Assembly: GCA_030637205.1 (NCBI GenBank)
Contig: DAOVVL010000060.1
Location: 1-8,731 of the forward strand
Length of the DNA: 8,731 nucleotides
Direction of reading: 5' to 3'
From: Thalassospiraceae bacterium
GTDB lineage: Bacteria; Pseudomonadota; Alphaproteobacteria; Rhodospirillales; Magnetovibrionaceae
Made by a program: the position numbers and the translations under genes. The stretch's first letter is position 1. Every line of letters begins with the position of its first letter. The notes beneath the pieces are model-generated. The model saw nothing but the letters and a program-made list of their open reading frames with translations. It ran no database searches and was not told the origin of the DNA. Shown one piece after another: positions 6,447 to 8,731 of this stretch.

Positions 6447-8024
6447 CTATTTGAGATCGCGCACCGTGGTGGTCATTTCATCGAGTGTGCGAAACACCGT
6501 GGCGGACGCGTTATAGGCGCCTTGGGCGATGATCATTTTGGAAAATTCTTCCGCCACATCGACGTTGGAAAGCTCCAGGCTCTGGGGTGAAATGGTGGCA
6601 AAGCCATTAACAGAAGCAGTGGTCAGCGTGACGTTACCCGATTCCGGGGTTTGCAAAAACAAGTTGCCCGACAGCTGCTCCATATTATCGGGGTTGATGA
6701 AGACCCCCAACGCCAGCTGGTACAACGGGCGTGTCAGGCTGCTGGTGAAATTACCCTGAAGATTTCCCAACTCATCAAAATCAATAGAGCTCAGGTTTCC
6801 GGTGCCATATCCGTTTTGTGAATACAACTGCGGGAAAAATTCACCGGCAAACTGGGTCATATCAGAGATATCGACGGCAAAGGTGGTGGTCAGCCCGTTG
6901 CTCCAGGTGATGGAGTTGTTCAGTGCTGCGGGGCTCGAGATCGCACCCAAACTATCAAACGTTAACGTTACCGGCGTGGTGTCGACAATGCCATCGTCGT
7001 TGGCCGTGGTGGTTGCTACTGCGATGGTATTGTCAGTGGTGGAACCCAGCGTGGTGGAAACAGCTGACGTAAACCCGGTTCCGGCGTTGGCCGCGGTCAA
7101 AACGATTTCGCCTGTCGCACCGGCGCTGGCGGTCACATCGACAGACATGACCCAGTCGGCGTTGATGGCAGCTACCATGGCGTCTCGAACGCCATCCAAA
7201 TCACCCTCTGATCCGGTGGTGGTGTAGGCGACGGTGCGCCCGCCCACCGTGATGGAATACTGGTCGCCCGCCTCATAGGTGCCGGCAATGGTGACGGTAT
7301 CGACCTGTGCGGTCGGGGTGTCTTGATAGCTGGCGGTGACGGTCCAGGTGTTATTGGTGGTGGTTTTCTCAAAACTGGTAATCAGCGTGTGTGCGTTGCC
7401 GCCACTATCATAAACGTCCATGTTGTAGACATGGCTTTCGCCGGGCACTTCTTCGGACGGAAGGTTGGCAATGAACTTAGCCGTGGTGGTGCCGACGCCG
7501 GCTGAACTGAACGCGTACTGATCGATGCGAATGGCACCCGGCGTTCCGGTGGTGACGATATCGGTAGAACCCGGTGTCGCCGCCCAACCCTGAACGTAGT
7601 AGCCGTTTTTATCGACCAGATATTTTTCCTGGCTGGTAATGGTTGAAACCCCGTCATCGGCCAGAACCGTGATTTCGGGGCCGGGTTTGGTTTGAAACGA
7701 GCCATCGCGTGAATAGTACGTATCGCCGCTGCCATCGATTTCAGTATTGAGAACAAAAAAGCCTTCGCCAAAGATGGCGATATCAAGTTCGCGCCCGGTC
7801 CCGATGACCTCGCCCTGCAGGCTCACCTGCGGGCGCGTGATTGGCTTGACGCCACCCATATCGGATGCATTTCCGGTCATTGTGCGGCTGACCACGGTCT
7901 GAAATTCGATGTCGTGCTTTTTGTAGCCATTGGTGTTGATGTTGGCGATGTTCATGCCAATGGAATCAAGGGACTGGGCCTGGGTCATCATGCCCAATAC
8001 GCTGGCTGCAAATCCTCCAAACAT
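6447..8024 (-). CDS. flgE: Flagellar hook protein FlgE
   Basis: FlgE polymerises into the hook, the flexible joint between rod and filament. The 525-residue product has the rod/hook N-terminus (NIANINTNGYKK at residues 25-36), an internal GRELDIAIFGEGFFVL motif shared by rod and hook proteins, and the C-terminal LSNVDVAEEFSKMIIAQGAYNAS followed by the usual final helix. It is longer than the 403-residue Salmonella FlgE, partly because of a module at residues 241-325 (DNA 7304-7050) with VDTVTIAGTY, GDQYSITVGGRTVAYTT, AMVAAINAD and ITLTA-like segments. The usual TQRAY of the tail reads AQGAY here. ATG 8024 has AGGAG (8038-8034) nine bases upstream. An in-frame ATG at 8129 would add 35 unrelated residues and lies upstream of the predicted promoter, so it cannot be used on that transcript. 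No flgD or fliK is adjacent. Confidence 0.94.
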   Translation of the reverse strand: MFGGFAASVLGMMTQAQSLDSIGMNIANINTNGYKKHDIEFQTVVSRTMTGNASDMGGVKPITRPQVSLQGEVIGTGRELDIAIFGEGFFVLNTEIDGSGDTYYSRDGSFQTKPGPEITVLADDGVSTITSQEKYLVDKNGYYVQGWAATPGSTDIVTTGTPGAIRIDQYAFSSAGVGTTTAKFIANLPSEEVPGESHVYNMDVYDSGGNAHTLITSFEKTTTNNTWTVTASYQDTPTAQVDTVTIAGTYEAGDQYSITVGGRTVAYTTTGSEGDLDGVRDAMVAAINADWVMSVDVTASAGATGEIVLTAANAGTGFTSAVSTTLGSTTDNTIAVATTTANDDGIVDTTPVTLTFDSLGAISSPAALNNSITWSNGLTTTFAVDISDMTQFAGEFFPQLYSQNGYGTGNLSSIDFDELGNLQGNFTSSLTRPLYQLALGVFINPDNMEQLSGNLFLQTPESGNVTLTTASVNGFATISPQSLELSNVDVAEEFSKMIIAQGAYNASATVFRTLDEMTTTVRDLK

Positions 8025-8033
8025 TGAACTCGG

Positions 8034-8038
8034 CTCCT
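8034..8038 (-). promoter_or_regulatory. Shine-Dalgarno deciding the flgE start
   Basis: AGGAG lies nine bases before ATG 8024 and points to MFGGFAASVLG as the true N-terminus, which matches the start of hook and rod proteins. Confidence 0.75.
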
Positions 8039-8063
8039 GTGAACAATTTTTACCGCACGCATG

Positions 8064-8076
8064 GCGCCTGTGGCGC
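8064..8076. repeat. GC-rich hairpin in the flgE leader
   Basis: GCGCC-TGT-GGCGC is a perfect 5-bp stem with a 3-base loop. If transcription starts near 8087, it falls about 11-24 nt into the flgE mRNA leader and about 25 nt before the Shine-Dalgarno. It could stabilise the 5' end or act in translation control; no function is shown by sequence alone. Confidence 0.4.
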
Positions 8077-8097
8077 ATACGTATCCAGTATTTAAAA

Positions 8098-8114
8098 AGC
8101 AAAAATGATGCCAA
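8098..8114 (-). promoter_or_regulatory. Sigma-54 promoter of flgE
   Basis: TTGGCATCATTTTTGCT on the minus strand has an intact TTGGCA -24 element and a perfect TTGCT -12 element, with the required 10 bases between GG and GC. The expected start is near 8087, giving a leader of about 63 nt. A hook gene under sigma-54 control is standard in alphaproteobacteria with FlbD-type regulation. Confidence 0.85.
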
Positions 8115-8129
8115 CTGGCATACTGGCAT
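8108..8129. repeat. Palindrome and tandem octamer over the flgE -24 element
   Basis: ATGCCA-AC-TGGCAT (8108-8121) is a perfect inverted repeat with 6-bp arms covering the -24 element. It runs into a tandem direct repeat ACTGGCAT/ACTGGCAT (8114-8121 and 8122-8129). The flgI promoter has no such structure. It may be an operator for a second regulator or an alternative polymerase contact, or chance. Confidence 0.5.
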
Positions 8130-8141
8130 AGTGCTTTGATT
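8129..8141 (-). promoter_or_regulatory. Probable IHF site upstream of flgE
   Basis: AATCAAAGCACTA on the minus strand fits WATCAR-N4-TTR with one mismatch (C for the first T of TTR). An A/T-rich flank lies on its 5' side. It aligns base for base with the flgI site when both promoters are lined up on their -12 elements. Confidence 0.45.
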
Positions 8142-8168
8142 TTAAAGAAATTTAGCTATTGGCCGATA

Positions 8169-8181
8169 GGCAAGCATTGCC
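8169..8181. repeat. Inverted repeat GGCAA-GCA-TTGCC in the ABC-flgE gap
   Basis: A perfect 5-bp inverted repeat with a 3-base centre lies between the shared upstream motif and the IHF-like site. It contains TTGCC, which is also in the shared motif, so it could be a second activator site. No T-run follows, so it is not a convincing terminator for the ABC gene. Confidence 0.35.
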
Positions 8182-8213
8182 GCATTTCAGCCAATTCCGC
8201 CATGACGAAGCAA

Positions 8214-8225
8214 AAATTGCCGGGT
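8214..8225. promoter_or_regulatory. Shared upstream motif (candidate activator site) of flgE
   Basis: AAATTGCCGGGT (plus-strand reading) is identical to 6357-6368 and equally placed, starting 114 bases from the GC of the -12 element. It sits in the gap between the ABC gene stop (8270) and flgE, outside any coding region. Confidence 0.6.
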
Positions 8226-8269
8226 ACAGGTGCGAAACTTGGTGCGAATTCGAACGCGGATTTGCGGAT

Positions 8270-8731
8270 TTAAGGAGTACTTTCAAAGATAAAGGCCTGC
8301 GCCTGCTCGGCACCGACGTTCATGATCGAGCCGATAGCGGGCAGGGAAATGCCGTGGGTGCGAACATGGAGCAACTGTTCAGCGCCGTTTGCATCCTTGA
8401 TGACGATATGCAGGTGGCTGGAGCTGCCCAGCGGGTGCGCAGAAACGACCCGGCCCTGTGCGCCCGCGTTGCCCGCATCAGCCATGTCTGGGTTCATTTC
8501 ATCGCCCAGGTTTTGGCCTAAGTTTTCGCGGGGGCTTGAAACGCGGATGTGTTCAGGGCGCAACAAGACATCGACCGACGTGCCATTGGCTTTGCCCGGT
8601 GCATCAAAAGTGCCCATCGCGGTTGCGACCGATCCATCCTTAACCGTTCCGCGAAATTTATTGATCGGCCCGAACAGTTCGGCGACGAAGGCGTCAACCG
8701 GGTGGAAGTAGGTCTGCACCGGGGTTCCGGC
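8270..8731 (-). CDS. ABC transporter ATP-binding protein, C-terminal part
   Basis: The frame is open from the right edge to TAA 8272-8270 and gives the last 153 residues of an importer-type ATPase. The opening AGTPVQTYFHPVDAFVAELF matches the end of the nucleotide-binding domain in the MalK/PotA/FbpC group (the G-TP--Y--P---FVA-F pattern). It is followed by a TOBE-type beta domain containing VDVLLRPEHIRV and, near the end, GSIMNVGAEQAQAFIF. Walker A, signature and Walker B motifs lie outside the window. Residues of about 80-105 form an acidic, Gly/Asn-rich insertion in the TOBE region. The substrate cannot be read from this part; iron, polyamine and sugar systems all have such tails. It is on the same strand as flgE but separated from it by 245 bp, and it is probably unrelated to motility. 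Confidence 0.85.
   Translation of the reverse strand, partial: AGTPVQTYFHPVDAFVAELFGPINKFRGTVKDGSVATAMGTFDAPGKANGTSVDVLLRPEHIRVSSPRENLGQNLGDEMNPDMADAGNAGAQGRVVSAHPLGSSSHLHIVIKDANGAEQLLHVRTHGISLPAIGSIMNVGAEQAQAFIFESTP

Noticed and set aside
8025..8129. In-frame extension of FlgE to ATG 8129
   Set aside because: It would span the sigma-54 promoter and leader, its 35 residues do not resemble hook protein, and a good Shine-Dalgarno precedes ATG 8024.
8178..8194. Second possible sigma-54 element (TTGGCTGAAATGCGGCA, minus strand)
   Set aside because: GG/GC spacing is right, but the -12 reads CGGCA and the -24 lacks CAC; the element at 8098-8114 is far better.

Overview
The window is a block of late flagellar genes, all on the minus strand and read from high to low coordinates. 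It begins with the 3' end of an ABC transporter ATPase gene. The protein signatures (stand-alone FlgJ rod-binding domain without a hydrolase half, FlgN between flgJ and flgK, sigma-54-type promoters upstream of flagellar genes) and moderate GC content suggest an alphaproteobacterium of Rhodospirillales type; a Thalassospira-like marine genus is my best guess, from general resemblance only.

Layout in transcription order: (1) 8731-8270, C-terminal 153 residues of an ABC ATPase with a TOBE-type tail, unrelated to flagella. (2) 8269-8025, a gene-free regulatory region ending in a strong sigma-54 promoter. (3) 8024-6447, flgE (hook). (4) 6446-6188, a second gene-free region with another sigma-54-type promoter. 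(5) 6187-1, the packed cluster flgI (P-ring), flgJ (rod-binding), flgN (chaperone), flgK and flgL (hook-filament junction proteins). flgI/flgJ and flgJ/flgN overlap at stop/start codons, flgN and flgK are 47 bp apart, and flgK/flgL are 11 bp apart. flgL runs off the left edge.

The genes share one assembly task. FlgI lines the peptidoglycan bushing, FlgJ helps rod assembly, FlgE builds the hook, FlgN holds FlgK and FlgL before export, and FlgK and FlgL form the junction on which the filament grows.

Two observations stand out. First, the promoters of flgE and flgI share one architecture: a -24/-12 element, an IHF-like site, and an identical 12-bp motif (AAATTGCCGGGT), with all three elements at exactly the same relative spacing (constant offset of 1857 bases). 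This looks like a dedicated enhancer-dependent switch for hook-stage genes, comparable to FlbD/IHF/sigma-54 control in Caulobacter. Second, FlgL is at least twice the usual size because its middle carries at least five degenerate beta-rich repeats; FlgE and FlgK are also enlarged. I did not find a wholly unknown system.
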